From Desulfatitalea tepidiphila (GTDB lineage Bacteria; Desulfobacterota; Desulfobacteria; Desulfobacterales; Desulfosarcinaceae): a stretch of 64,000 nucleotides of DNA. A program made the translations under genes and the position numbers. This document shows positions 27,165 to 36,383 of this stretch, piece after piece. The notes beneath the pieces were generated by a model, which was not told the origin of the DNA, did not search any database, and worked only from the letters and a program-made list of their open reading frames with translations. The stretch spans positions 248,001-312,000 of the forward strand of contig NZ_BCAG01000003.1 in NCBI RefSeq assembly GCF_001293685.1, in the 5' to 3' direction. The stretch's first letter is position 1. Each line of letters opens with the position of its first letter.

Positions 27165-29627
27165 GTGCATGAAGCCACCCCCAACGGACCAACGATTCAC
27201 CTGATCGACGTGGCCGTCGCCTTGCCCGTTTTCGATTCCTATACCTATCGGGTGCCGGTCGATCTATTGCCGGATCTGGCGGTCGGCAAACGGGTGCTGG
27301 TGCCTTTCGGCAGGCGCCGGGTGACCGGTTATATGCTCCAATTCACGGACCAGATCCCCGATGCGGCGGTTAAGAACATCGTCTCCGTGCTTGACGACCA
27401 GCCGCTTTTCCCGCCTGGAATGATATCCTTTTTTCGATGGACGGCCGATTACTACATGCATCCGCTGGGCGAGGTGATTCAAACGGCTTTGCCCACCGGT
27501 ATCAACCTGGCCGAACAGGTGCGCTACACCATCAGCGACCACGGACGCCGGGAACTGGGCGGTCAGCCTCTGGCCCCATGGGAACGCATCTTATGCGACC
27601 ACCTTTTAGAGGGCCCCTGCCGGCCGGCCTTTCTCAGGCGCCTGGCCGGCGACGCCTTTTCCCAGTCACGTCTTGACGCATGGGAAAAGCAGGGTTGGAT
27701 CGTTCGACAGCAGGCCCTTTCGGGCGGTCGGACGCGACCCAAGACCGTTCGCTTCGCGAGTCTGACCGCAACTCCTTCCCTGGATATGGGGCGGTTATCC
27801 TCCGCACGGCGTACGATCATGGAGGTGTTGATGACTCATGGGCCAGTGGCGTTGAGTGATCTCAAGAGCGTTCTGCCCACAGCGGCCCATCTGGTCCGCG
27901 CCATGGCCAGAGACGGGCAACTCAGGATCGAGGAGCGGGTCGTCTACCGAGACCCGCTGGGAGATCCGATTACCCCGGACCAACCCCCGAAATTGACCGC
28001 CGAGCAGCATCAGGCCGTCACTTCCATGGGGGCGGCCCTGGGAAAGGGGTTTCACACCTTTCTGCTGGCCGGCGTAACCGGATCGGGCAAAACCGAGGTC
28101 TACCTGCAACTTGCGGCCATGGCCCTCGAACAAGGACTTGCCGTCCTCGTGCTGGTCCCTGAGATTGCCCTCATCTCCCAGACCGAGCGCGCCTTCCGGG
28201 CCCGCTTCGGCGAGTGCGTGGCTCTGTTGCACAGCGGATTGTCCAGCGGCGAGAGGTACGATCAGTGGCGAAGGATCATGGCGGGTGAGGCCACCATTGC
28301 CGTGGGTGCCCGCTCGGCCATCTTCGCGCCGTTTGCCGGCACCATCGGATTGATTATCGTCGACGAAGAGCACGACGATTCATACAAGCAGGAAGGGGCC
28401 TTGCGCTACAATGCGCGCGATCTGGCCGTGGTGCGCGCCCGCCAGCACGGTGCGGTGGCAGTCCTCGGTTCGGCCACGCCGTCGCTGCAATCCGCCTATA
28501 ACGCACTTAATGGCAAATTTTCCAAGATCAGCCTCTATGAACGGGTAGACCGCCAGATGCTGCCCCGGATCGTGATCCAGGACCTCACGGCGATTCGCGA
28601 AGAGCGCGGCATCCGGCGTTTTCTGACCACCGAACTGTTGGCAGCCATGCGCACCACCCTGGAGCGCAAGGAACAGGTACTGCTCTTTTTGAACCGCCGC
28701 GGGTTCGCCGGCAGCCTGATCTGCGCCGATTGCGGCCAGGCCGTACGCTGCAAACACTGCGATATTTCGTTGACCCACCATCAGCAGGCCAACGTCTATC
28801 AGTGTCACTACTGCGGCTTCAGCCGGTCCGCGGTCTCCCGCTGCGAACGGTGCGGATCGGCGCGGATCATCGGCCTGGGGATCGGTACCGAGCGTCTGGA
28901 AATGGAGATCCAGAAGATTTTTCCCACGGCCCGCGTGGCCCGCATGGACCGTGACACCACCCGGCGCAAGGGGGCCCTGATCAAGATCCTCAAGGATTTG
29001 CGCGACCGACGCATCGATATCCTGATCGGCACCCAGATGGTGGCCAAGGGCCACGACTACCCCAACATCACCCTGGTGGGCATCATCTGCGCCGACCTGT
29101 CGCTGAGCTTGCCCGATTTCCGGGCCGGAGAGCGCACCTTTCAACTGCTGGCCCAGGTGGCCGGTCGCGCAGGACGCGGCAAGGTGCCGGGCCATGTAAT
29201 CCTGCAAACCTATAACCCGGCGCACTTCAGTATTACCACGGCCCGTGACCAGGATTACGACGAATTTTTCCGGCAGGAGATCGAATTCCGAAAAGTCTTG
29301 GGGTATCCGCCCTTTACCCGCATGGTGCAGATCCGCATGACCGGGCCGGACGCGCAGCGTCTGGCCGCTTTTGCGGAGCGGCTGGGCGAAGCGGGTCGGC
29401 AGATGCTGGCCCAACGTCCGGTCGATGGCCGGGTGGAGATCATGGGCCCCATCGAGGCGCCGCTGCACCGGATCGCCAATCAATTCCGCTGGCAGATGTT
29501 GCTCAAGGGGCCGGCTGTCGTTCCGCTGCATCGGTTCGTACGCGAGCTGCTCGCCCACAAGGAGGTTCAGGCGAACAGGGGTCGCATCCACGTCGGCGTG
29601 GATGTCGATCCCGTTTTTCTCATGTGA
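27165..29627 (+). CDS. priA: Primosomal protein N' (replication restart helicase PriA)
   Basis: 3'-5' helicase that reloads the replisome at stalled forks. The 820-residue protein has an N-terminal DNA-binding domain (VALPVFDSYTYRVP, GKRVLVPFGRR), helicase motifs GVTGSGKTEVYLQ (Walker A) and VDEEHDDSYKQ (DEEH), and the paired zinc-binding Cys motifs CADCGQAVRCKHC and CHYCGF...CERCGS. Motifs V/VI follow (GTQMVAKGHDYP, QVAGRAGRG). The start is a GTG at 27165 without a strong ribosome-binding site; no better in-frame ATG precedes the conserved N-terminus. Length is somewhat above the E. coli protein. Confidence 0.96.
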   Translation: MHEATPNGPTIHLIDVAVALPVFDSYTYRVPVDLLPDLAVGKRVLVPFGRRRVTGYMLQFTDQIPDAAVKNIVSVLDDQPLFPPGMISFFRWTADYYMHPLGEVIQTALPTGINLAEQVRYTISDHGRRELGGQPLAPWERILCDHLLEGPCRPAFLRRLAGDAFSQSRLDAWEKQGWIVRQQALSGGRTRPKTVRFASLTATPSLDMGRLSSARRTIMEVLMTHGPVALSDLKSVLPTAAHLVRAMARDGQLRIEERVVYRDPLGDPITPDQPPKLTAEQHQAVTSMGAALGKGFHTFLLAGVTGSGKTEVYLQLAAMALEQGLAVLVLVPEIALISQTERAFRARFGECVALLHSGLSSGERYDQWRRIMAGEATIAVGARSAIFAPFAGTIGLIIVDEEHDDSYKQEGALRYNARDLAVVRARQHGAVAVLGSATPSLQSAYNALNGKFSKISLYERVDRQMLPRIVIQDLTAIREERGIRRFLTTELLAAMRTTLERKEQVLLFLNRRGFAGSLICADCGQAVRCKHCDISLTHHQQANVYQCHYCGFSRSAVSRCERCGSARIIGLGIGTERLEMEIQKIFPTARVARMDRDTTRRKGALIKILKDLRDRRIDILIGTQMVAKGHDYPNITLVGIICADLSLSLPDFRAGERTFQLLAQVAGRAGRGKVPGHVILQTYNPAHFSITTARDQDYDEFFRQEIEFRKVLGYPPFTRMVQIRMTGPDAQRLAAFAERLGEAGRQMLAQRPVDGRVEIMGPIEAPLHRIANQFRWQMLLKGPAVVPLHRFVRELLAHKEVQANRGRIHVGVDVDPVFLM

Positions 29628-29698
29628 ACGAATCCGGCACGGCCGTACCGGAGATGTTGATTACCGATTGATATCATTTGGAATAAATTTTGTCCGGC

Positions 29699-29727
29699 TT
29701 GACAATCAATAGCGCTCGGCCTATAGA
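29699..29727 (+). promoter_or_regulatory. Strong sigma-70-type promoter for the DUF1573 selenoprotein operon
   Basis: A perfect TTGACA (29699-29704) and TATAGA (29722-29727) are separated by 17 bp. The predicted start lies about 55 bp before the ATG at 29789, which has AAGGAGAAGGA in front. The good promoter and ribosome-binding site argue that the TGA-containing gene downstream is expressed and not decaying. Confidence 0.65.
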
Positions 29728-29788
29728 TTTGGCATGGAAAGCCGATAGTGAGTCGATCAACGGAATGCAAAGGAGAAGGAACTGCCCG

Positions 29789-30556
29789 ATGTTACACAAA
29801 TTCACCCATCTTACGATCATGCTGGCCGTCTCTTTGTTTGGCCTGATCGGGTTCGTGGACAACGGCCTGTGCGATACACGACCGGCCGCTCAATCCCAGG
29901 AGCCGGCCCAAACCGCCAAGACACCCAAAGTGTATTTTCCCGACCCCATCCACAAGTTTGCGACGGTCATGGAAGGCGCCGTCATCAAGCACGACTTTAT
30001 CGTCGAAAATCAGGGCGACGCCCCCCTGGAGATCCACAAAGTGCAACCCGATTGAGGCTGCTCGGTGGCCTCCCATTCGGGCCAGATTCCTGCCGGCGGC
30101 AAGGGAAAAATCAGTGTGGTGGTCGATACCGCCAATCGGGGCGGCCAGCTCTTGACCAAAAGATTTCGTGTTTACACCAATGATCGCCGGGAGCGGCAGA
30201 CCGTGCTCGCGGTGAGCGGGCAAGTGAACGCCTATATCATGGTTTCGCCGGCCCGTGTGCGACTGGTCGGCCGGTTGGGCGAAACGCTTTCCCAGCAGGT
30301 GCGCATCGTACCCCAGGGTTATCCGTTTGCCATTCGGGAGGCCAAGGCCAGCAACGGCGCGGATATCCGCATTTCCATCGAACCTGCTGGCCAACCGCCG
30401 GCCGGGCAGGGATTTGTGCTGACCGTGACCAGCACCCGGCGTGAAGCCGGCAGCTTCGGAGACTATATCCTGATCCAAACCGACCTCAAGGAGAAGCCGA
30501 CCATCGGCATTCCCGTGAGTGGTCGGCTCTATGCAAAGCAACCCCCTGAAAAGTGA
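29789..30556 (+). CDS. Exported DUF1573 protein, predicted selenoprotein with Sec at the in-frame TGA
   Basis: Reading through the TGA at 30053-30055 as selenocysteine gives one 255-residue protein. It has a signal peptide (TIMLAVSLFGLIGFV, cleavage probably near GLC/DT), then a DUF1573 domain with FPDPIHKFATVMEGAVIKHDF and ENQGDAPLEIHKV, followed by Sec89-Gly-Cys91 and QIPAGGKGKISVVVDT. DUF1573 proteins normally have a Cys-Gly-Cys motif at this point, so TGA stands exactly at the first Cys. Both halves share one frame and both match the family, which argues against decay. A hairpin follows the TGA. The C-terminal half (about 140-255) is a second beta-sandwich. The stop overlaps the HAD gene. 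Role unknown; an extracytoplasmic redox or metal site is possible. Confidence 0.82.
30057..30100 (+). promoter_or_regulatory. Candidate bacterial SECIS hairpin
   Basis: Just after the TGA, GCTGCT (30057-30062) can pair with GGCGGC (30095-30100) using two G-U pairs. Inside it, TGGCC (30066-30070) pairs perfectly with GGCCA (30080-30084) around a 9-nt loop. Size and placement fit a bacterial SECIS, the SelB-binding element. The apical loop does not obviously show the G-first pattern of the E. coli fdhF element. An alternative pairing GAGGC/GCCTC (30054-30058/30068-30072) also exists. Hand-folded only. Confidence 0.5.
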
Positions 30557-31191
30557 GCCATATTACATTGAAACCGAATGATCTGAAAGTGGTGGCCTTC
30601 GATTGCGACGGCGTGATGTTTGATTCATCCCGGGCCAATCGGGCCTATTACGACCATATTCTGCAACACTTCTGCCGGCCGCCCATGACCGATGCCCAGT
30701 TCGCCTATGCCCACATGCATACGGTCAGCGGTGCCCTGGCCCACCTGTTCGAAGACTCCGACCTTCTCGTCGAGGTGCGCGCTTACTGCCGCGAGTTGAG
30801 CTACATGCCCTTCATCCCGCACATGGTGATTGAACCCCATCTCAAGGAGTTGCTCGCATTTTTGCGTCCTGCTTATGGGACCGGCATCGCCACCAATCGG
30901 ACCAACACCATGGCCCGTGTGCTCGAAGTGCACGGGTTGACCGATTATTTCGATAAAGTGGTGACGGCCAGCGATGTCCACAATGCCAAGCCCGACCCGG
31001 AGCAGCTTCTGGTGCTTCTGGACCATTTTCAAATCGAACCGTTGCAGATGCTCTTCATCGGCGATTCCGAGCTCGACGCCATGGCCGCCCAAGATGCGGG
31101 CGTTCCTTTCGTCGCGTTCGGCAACCCCGCCCTGGAAGCCGAGGTGCATTTGCAGAATCTGGGGCAGCTCAAGCGGCTTTTGACAACCTGA
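30553..31191 (+). CDS. HAD-superfamily hydrolase (phosphoglycolate phosphatase-like)
   Basis: Predicted cytosolic phosphatase of 212 residues. Motif I is FDCDGVMFDS with nucleophile Asp17 and Asp19, motif II is ATNRTN, and the late motifs are KPDPEQL and FIGDSELDAMAA. A helical cap lies between motifs I and II, as in the Gph/phosphomutase group. Substrate cannot be told. The GTG start at 30553 overlaps the selenoprotein gene's TGA stop as GTGA, so translation is probably coupled and the two genes form an operon. Confidence 0.88.
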   Translation: MSHITLKPNDLKVVAFDCDGVMFDSSRANRAYYDHILQHFCRPPMTDAQFAYAHMHTVSGALAHLFEDSDLLVEVRAYCRELSYMPFIPHMVIEPHLKELLAFLRPAYGTGIATNRTNTMARVLEVHGLTDYFDKVVTASDVHNAKPDPEQLLVLLDHFQIEPLQMLFIGDSELDAMAAQDAGVPFVAFGNPALEAEVHLQNLGQLKRLLTT

Positions 31192-31206
31192 AGCGATTGA
31201 AAAAAG

Positions 31207-31257
31207 ATCGGCCTCTTTCGATATCGTCAGCATGCTGCGACATCGCAAGAGGCCGAT
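31207..31257. terminator. Bidirectional terminator-like hairpin
   Basis: ATCGGCCTCTT (31207-31217) and AAGAGGCCGAT (31247-31257) are perfect 11-bp inverted repeats between the convergent HAD and acyl-CoA dehydrogenase genes. An A-run (31201-31205) gives a T-tract for minus-strand transcripts; plus-strand transcripts have no strong T-run. Confidence 0.6.
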
Positions 31258-31336
31258 AAGAACCTTCCTCCGGCAAACAGGCGGGCTAGGCTAGGAGGCG
31301 GGGAGGAAGGTAAGGGCTTCTCAAGAAGGCTTGAGG

Positions 31337-32494
31337 CTACTTGAGTTTGCCCAGAATGGCGCTGGCAATCGTGTTTTTCTGGATCTCCTTGGTGCCTTCA
31401 TAGATTTCGGTGATCTTGGCATCCCGGTAGAAACGTTCCACTTCGTACTCTTCCATGTATCCGTAACCGCCCAGCAACTGGATCGCCTCGTCGCACACCT
31501 CGACGGCGGTGCGCGCCGCATACATCTTGGCCATGGAGGTCAGCTTGGGATCGATACGTCCCTGGTCGAAATTCCAGGCCGCCTTGTATACGAGCAGGCG
31601 GGCGCACTCGATCTTGGTGGCCATGTCGGCCAGCTTGTGCTGGGTCGCCTGGTATTGGGCGATTTTCTTGCCGAACTGCTCACGCTGCTTGACATAGGCC
31701 AGGGCGCGGTCGAAACCGCCCTGGGCGATCCCCAGGCCCTGGGCCGCGACCAGGATTCGGCTTTCGTCGAAGAACTCGAGCAGGTGGTAGAAACCTTTGT
31801 TCTCCTGGCCGACCAGATTTTTAATCGGAACGCGGACATCCTTGAAGGTCACTTCGGCCGTATAACTCAGGGTGATGCCCATCTTCTTGCCCACATCCTG
31901 ATAGCCCACGCCCGGCCGGTCCGCCTCGACCAGGATCATGCTCAGTCCCCTGTGGGATTTGGCGGCATCCGGATCGGTCTTGCACAGCACGTTGTAAAAA
32001 CCGGCCAGCGGGCCGCTGTTGGTGATAAAAATTTTGGAACCGTTGATGACCCACTCGTTCCCGTCCTTGACCGCCGTGGTTTCCACGGTGGTGATATCCG
32101 ACCCATGATCCGGTTCGGTAAAGGCACCGCAGGAGAGGCATTGGCCTTCGGCCACCTTGGGCAACCATTTTTCCTTCTGTTCATCCGTACCGAAATGCAG
32201 GACCAGCTCCGAAGCGAAATCGGCGATCAGCAGGCAGGTGCCGATGGTGCTGTCGCCACGGGCCAGCTCTTCGGCCACCAGGATGTTTTCCATAACGCCC
32301 AGGCCCTGTCCGGAATATTTTTCCGGAAAGTGAATGCCGATGAAACCCAATTCAGCCGCCTTTTTCCACAACCGCTCGGGGTAGGCGTGGCGTTCGATCA
32401 GATCCTGGATCTCGTCCTTTTTAAATTGGCCTTTGACGAAGTCTCTGACCGCTTTCTGGATCTGGATCTGTTCCTTGGTAAGTTCAAACTCCAT
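31337..32494 (-). CDS. Acyl-CoA dehydrogenase
   Basis: FAD enzyme of 385 residues that introduces the alpha-beta double bond into acyl-CoA. It starts MEFELTKEQIQIQKAVRDF and has the family signatures CGAFTEPDHGSD, WVINGSKIFITNS and the C-terminal YEGTKEIQKNTIA, where the Glu is the likely catalytic base of short/medium-chain types. The ATG at 32494 follows AAGGAGG; a longer open frame to 32617 is not family-like. A sigma-54 promoter lies about 105-120 bp upstream. With the neighbouring acyl-CoA synthetase it suggests oxidation of a short or medium-chain organic acid. Confidence 0.93.
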   Translation of the reverse strand: MEFELTKEQIQIQKAVRDFVKGQFKKDEIQDLIERHAYPERLWKKAAELGFIGIHFPEKYSGQGLGVMENILVAEELARGDSTIGTCLLIADFASELVLHFGTDEQKEKWLPKVAEGQCLSCGAFTEPDHGSDITTVETTAVKDGNEWVINGSKIFITNSGPLAGFYNVLCKTDPDAAKSHRGLSMILVEADRPGVGYQDVGKKMGITLSYTAEVTFKDVRVPIKNLVGQENKGFYHLLEFFDESRILVAAQGLGIAQGGFDRALAYVKQREQFGKKIAQYQATQHKLADMATKIECARLLVYKAAWNFDQGRIDPKLTSMAKMYAARTAVEVCDEAIQLLGGYGYMEEYEVERFYRDAKITEIYEGTKEIQKNTIASAILGKLK

Positions 32495-32597
32495 TTTTTC
32501 CTCCTTGTGCGCGTCCCCTGGCGGGGGGCGGGTTGAAATTGACAAGCATCTGCCCGTTATCTTCCCCCTGTACCGGGGTGCCGTCAACAAATAATAC

Positions 32598-32612
32598 GCA
32601 AAGATCGTACCA
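32598..32612 (-). promoter_or_regulatory. Sigma-54 (-24/-12) promoter of the acyl-CoA dehydrogenase gene
   Basis: Minus strand reads TGGTAC-GATCT-TTGC (32612 to 32598), one mismatch from TGGCAC-N5-TTGC with exact spacing. It points at the dehydrogenase start, 104 bp further on, and the divergent neighbour encodes a sigma-54 activator. Confidence 0.7.
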
Positions 32613-32671
32613 TTCAACTTTATGTTTTGATAACAGATAGTTGAAAATTTTTGGAATCCAATATCCGTCTC

Positions 32672-32723
32672 ATGGCGCAGAAAATACTGGACTATTTAAC
32701 AGTTGGGTTCTAAACTGCGCCAT
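32672..32723. promoter_or_regulatory. Inverted repeat, possible activator-binding site
   Basis: ATGGCGCAG (32672-32680) and CTGCGCCAT (32715-32723) form a perfect 9-bp inverted repeat with a 34-bp gap. It lies directly before the sigma-54 activator gene and about 60-110 bp upstream of the divergent -24 element, a usual distance for an enhancer-type site. Binding by the adjacent regulator is a guess. Confidence 0.45.
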
Positions 32724-32743
32724 ATTCCAGATCAGGAGACAAT

Positions 32744-34285
32744 ATGACCATCGACGAGAACAACTTTTTCCGCGAATCCACCCTGCGGATTTGCAGCAGC
32801 CTGGATATTGAAAAAGCCATGCAGCGCTGCCTGCAGTTTCTGGTGGAGATTATTCCGGCCAGTCGCATGTGCTTCCATGTCTACGACCGCGAGCTGGGCA
32901 TCGTGGAGACCGTGGCCATGGCCACGGCCAACACTTGCGAAGCCATGGCCCAGCGTACGCCGCTGTCGGCCCGGGGCCGCCGGCAGGTCGAGGAACAGCG
33001 CGCATCGCGTACCAAGCTGGTCGAGCGCATGGGCGACGATGCCGTGGCTGGGCCGGTGGTACGCCATTTCGGCGCCGAGGATCTTTCCGGCCTGTTGCTC
33101 GATCTGGCCCTGGAGCGCAAGTTCATCGGCACGGTTTCCGTTTTCGGGGAGCCGGGACGGCGATTCAATGCCGAGCACGTGAGCCTGCTCTCCCTCTTGA
33201 ACATGCCGTTCGCCATCGCCCTGGCCAACAGCCTGCGATATCGTGAACTGCGCAAGCTGCGCGACATGCTGGCCGATGACAACCGCTATCTGCAGGACGA
33301 ACTGCGCCAGATCGCCGGTGAAGAGGTGGTCGGTGCCGCATACGGCCTCAGGGACATCATGGAGATGGTGCACCAGGTGGCGCCGCTGGACAGCCCCGTC
33401 CTGCTGCTGGGTGAAACCGGCGTGGGCAAGGAGGTGCTGGCCAACGCCATTCACCGTCTCTCCTCGCGCCGCAACGGACCTTTTATCCGGGTCAACTGCG
33501 GCGCCATTCCGGGCACCCTCATGGACAGCGAGCTCTTCGGCCACGAAAAGGGGGCCTTCACCGGGGCTCTCGCTCGAAAGCGGGGTCGATTCGAGCGTGC
33601 TGACGGCGGCACGATCTTCCTGGACGAGATCGGTGAGCTTTCGGCCGAGGCCCAGGTGCGCCTGTTGCGGGTTCTGCAGGACAAGGCCATCGAGCGGGTG
33701 GGCGGCAGTGAAACCGTCCACATCGATATCCGGGTGATCGCCGCCACCCATCGCAACCTCGAACAGATGCTGACCGACGGCCAGTTCCGCGAAGACCTCT
33801 ACTTCCGCTTGCGCGTGTTTCCCATCGTCATCCCCCCGCTGCGTCAGCGCAGCGAGGACATACCGGCCCTGGTTCAGCATTTCATTCAGAAAAAGGCGCG
33901 TGAGATGAAGCTTTCGGTGGTTCCCGGTGTGGCGCCAGGCGCTTTGGAACGCCTGATCGGCTACAGCTGGCCGGGCAATGCCCGCGAGTTGGAAAACGCG
34001 GTGGAGCGCGCCCTGATCGTCAGCCGGGGCGAGCCCCTGGCGTTCAAGGATGTCGGTACCGGCGTCATGTCCGCGAGGCCTCAGAAAAACGCATACTTCC
34101 CTCGTGAAGTCGTTCAATCGCTGGATACTGTGGCGGCTCAGCATATCCGCAAGGTTCTGGACCTGTGTAACGGGCGGGTCGAAGGCGAGCAGGGGGCGGC
34201 CCAACTGCTGCGGATTCACCCCTCGACACTGCGCAAGCGGATGAAAAAGCTGGGGATTGCATTCGGCCGCAATTCCAACAAATAA
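32744..34285 (+). CDS. Sigma-54 activator with N-terminal GAF domain (FhlA-like)
   Basis: One-component enhancer-binding protein of 513 residues. A GAF-type input domain occupies about residues 1-165, an AAA+ domain follows with Walker A GETGVGKE, the sigma-54-contact loop GAFTGA and the arginine-finger region QFREDLYFRL, and a Fis-type HTH (AAQLLRIHPSTLRKRMKKL) closes it. No receiver domain is present, so it should sense a small molecule directly. ATG 32744 has AGGAG. It is divergent from the acyl-CoA dehydrogenase, whose promoter has -24/-12 elements, so that gene is the likely target. Confidence 0.93.
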   Translation: MTIDENNFFRESTLRICSSLDIEKAMQRCLQFLVEIIPASRMCFHVYDRELGIVETVAMATANTCEAMAQRTPLSARGRRQVEEQRASRTKLVERMGDDAVAGPVVRHFGAEDLSGLLLDLALERKFIGTVSVFGEPGRRFNAEHVSLLSLLNMPFAIALANSLRYRELRKLRDMLADDNRYLQDELRQIAGEEVVGAAYGLRDIMEMVHQVAPLDSPVLLLGETGVGKEVLANAIHRLSSRRNGPFIRVNCGAIPGTLMDSELFGHEKGAFTGALARKRGRFERADGGTIFLDEIGELSAEAQVRLLRVLQDKAIERVGGSETVHIDIRVIAATHRNLEQMLTDGQFREDLYFRLRVFPIVIPPLRQRSEDIPALVQHFIQKKAREMKLSVVPGVAPGALERLIGYSWPGNARELENAVERALIVSRGEPLAFKDVGTGVMSARPQKNAYFPREVVQSLDTVAAQHIRKVLDLCNGRVEGEQGAAQLLRIHPSTLRKRMKKLGIAFGRNSNK

Positions 34286-34425
34286 AGTACGGCAGGGGTG
34301 ACAGAGAATCTGCAGTAGGCAAATACCGACAATAAAAGCTGAGTTTTTTTGTGGTGTGTATTACTACTGGCGTCAACTCGAAACGACCACCCCGTGCGCG
34401 CACCTTTGCTGAACCTGCGGACAGC

Positions 34426-36072
34426 CTACTTGAACTGTTGCCGCATCTCTTTTTTGTTGAGCTTGCCGACGCTGGTCTTGGGCAATGCATCGGTGATCAC
34501 GATGCGGTCGGGCACGCCGAATTTGGGAATGGTGCCATCCTCGGCGAATTTTGCCACAAAGCTCCTGATTGACTCATCGGTGGTGGTGGCCTTCTGGTCG
34601 GGCTTGGGAACCACCAGGGCCATTGGCCGTTCGCCCCATTTTTCGTCGGGCACGCCGATGACCGCCACTTCACTGACCCCCGGATGCCGGCTGATGATGT
34701 CTTCCAGTTCGAGGGAGGAGATCCACTCGCCGCCGGTCTTGATGACGTCCTTGAGGCGGTCGGTGATCTGCAGGTAGCCCTCCTCGTCGATGTACCCGAT
34801 ATCGCCGGTGTGCAGCCAGCCGTTGGCCCACAGCTCCTCACTGCGCTCTTTGTCCTTCAAATAGCCCTGGGTCAGCCAGGGCGAGCGCACCACCACCTCG
34901 CCGGTACTCTTGCCGTCGTGGGGCATGGGTTTGCCGTTGGCGTCGATGACTTCCAGCACCACGTTGGTCACCGGCAATCCGGTGCGGCAGCGGACCTTGA
35001 CCTGCTCTTCCTGGCTCCAGGCGTTCATGTGGGGCTTGATGATTGCGATGGTCAGCAGCGGGCAGGTTTCCGACATGCCATACGCCGCGTAGACGTTGAT
35101 GCCCAGTTTCAAGGCAGCCTCGCACAAACCGCGTGGCAGGGCCGATCCGCCGATGATCACCTTCCAACCGCTCAGATCGAGTTTTTGCACCGCGGGGCTG
35201 GAGACCAGCATGTGCAGAATGGTCGGCACGCAGTGGGAGAAGGTCACCTTTTCGGTCAGCTTGAGTCGGATCAGCATCTCTGGTTCGTAGCGGCCGGGGT
35301 AGACCTGCTTGGCGCCGATCAAGGTCATGGCATAGGGCATGCCCCAGGCGTGTACATGGAACATGGGGGTGATGGGCATGTAGACATCGTTGGAGTTGAT
35401 ATTGGCCTGGGCGGCGTAGGATCCGGAAGCCGTCAGCAGGGCGTAGGTATGCAGCACCAGTTGGCGGTGGCTGAAAAACACCCCCTTGGGCAGTCCGGTG
35501 GTGCCGGTGGTGTAGAACGTGGTGGCCATGGTGTTTTCATCCAGATCCGGGAAGTCGTATTCGCTGTCCGCGGCTTCAAGCAGGTCCTCGTATTCGCCGT
35601 CCAGGGTCAGCTTGGTGGCCGGCACTGGCTTGCCGTCGGCGATCAGCACGATCTTTTTCACGGTGGTGAACTGGTCTTTGACCGCCTCGAGCATGGGCAA
35701 AAACTCATGATGGACCAGGATGACGTCATCCTCGGCATGGTTGATCGTGTAGATCAATTGTTCCGGTGAGAGGCGGATGTTGATCGTGTGCAGCACGGCA
35801 CCCATCATGGGTACGGCGAAAAAGCACTCCAGGTAGCGGTGGCTGTCCCATTCCATCACGGCCACGGTGTGGCCCGGTTCGACACCGAGTTTTTTCAGGG
35901 CGTTGGCCAATTTTCCCACCCGTTTACCGAAATCGGCATAGGTGTAGCGCATCTGGTCGCGGTAGACGATTTCCTGCTTGGGCGAATAGATCAGCGGGGT
36001 GCGCAGCAGATTTTTGATCAGCAGCGGAAAACCATAAGCGGAAGGGGTGGGTTGGATCAGTTTAGCGGGCAT
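34426..36072 (-). CDS. Acyl-CoA synthetase (AMP-forming, medium/long chain)
   Basis: Activates a carboxylic acid to its CoA ester via an acyl-AMP. The 548-residue protein has the P-loop-like [21 protein letters not shown], the [21 protein letters not shown] hinge region and the C-terminal catalytic Lys region ([15 protein letters not shown]). The closest remembered relatives are AlkK-type medium-chain enzymes. ATG 36072 follows AAGGAGG. A near-perfect sigma-54 promoter lies about 85-100 bp upstream, matching the two flanking activator genes. The substrate is unknown but likely feeds the acyl-CoA dehydrogenase. Confidence 0.92.
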   Translation of the reverse strand: MPAKLIQPTPSAYGFPLLIKNLLRTPLIYSPKQEIVYRDQMRYTYADFGKRVGKLANALKKLGVEPGHTVAVMEWDSHRYLECFFAVPMMGAVLHTINIRLSPEQLIYTINHAEDDVILVHHEFLPMLEAVKDQFTTVKKIVLIADGKPVPATKLTLDGEYEDLLEAADSEYDFPDLDENTMATTFYTTGTTGLPKGVFFSHRQLVLHTYALLTASGSYAAQANINSNDVYMPITPMFHVHAWGMPYAMTLIGAKQVYPGRYEPEMLIRLKLTEKVTFSHCVPTILHMLVSSPAVQKLDLSGWKVIIGGSALPRGLCEAALKLGINVYAAYGMSETCPLLTIAIIKPHMNAWSQEEQVKVRCRTGLPVTNVVLEVIDANGKPMPHDGKSTGEVVVRSPWLTQGYLKDKERSEELWANGWLHTGDIGYIDEEGYLQITDRLKDVIKTGGEWISSLELEDIISRHPGVSEVAVIGVPDEKWGERPMALVVPKPDQKATTTDESIRSFVAKFAEDGTIPKFGVPDRIVITDALPKTSVGKLNKKEMRQQFK

Positions 36073-36154
36073 ACGTCCTCCTTGGGTAGATGGGTTGGTT
36101 GTGTGTTGCGTTTATTGGTCTGATTGGATTGGGTGATACTGTTGGACGATGTGC

Positions 36155-36170
36155 AGCAAGGAAAGTGCCA
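36155..36170 (-). promoter_or_regulatory. Sigma-54 (-24/-12) promoter of the acyl-CoA synthetase gene
   Basis: Minus strand reads TGGCAC-TTTCC-TTGCT (36170 to 36155), a full match to the TGGCAC-N5-TTGCW consensus, ending 82 bp before the synthetase ATG at 36072. Confidence 0.85.
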
Positions 36171-36353
36171 GCACGGCGGAAACGGTTTCTTGAATGGCTT
36201 TTTATTTATATTTCAGAAGGTTTGGATAGAGGCCGATGGAGACCCAAAATGAGTTTGTTGAGCGGGTGTGGCACGTATGACTCGGCGGCCCAACGATTTA
36301 AACGATAATTTATTGAAATTAAACGCAATAGGCAATTTTTCGTAAAATTTCCC

Positions 36354-36375
36354 AAAACGAGTCATAAATAACTCG
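36354..36375 (-). terminator. Intrinsic terminator of the PAS-sigma-54 activator gene
   Basis: Read on the minus strand, CGAGT and ACTCG pair around an 8-nt loop and are followed by TTTT. The hairpin begins 8 bp after the stop codon of the activator gene. The stem is short, so termination may be partial. Confidence 0.5.
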
Positions 36376-36383
36376 CACTGGGT

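Noticed and set aside
36261-36285. Second TGGCAC-like sequence (TGGCACGTATGACTCGG) on the plus strand as a sigma-54 promoter
   Set aside because: The -12 element lacks the GC at the required spacing and no plus-strand gene follows.
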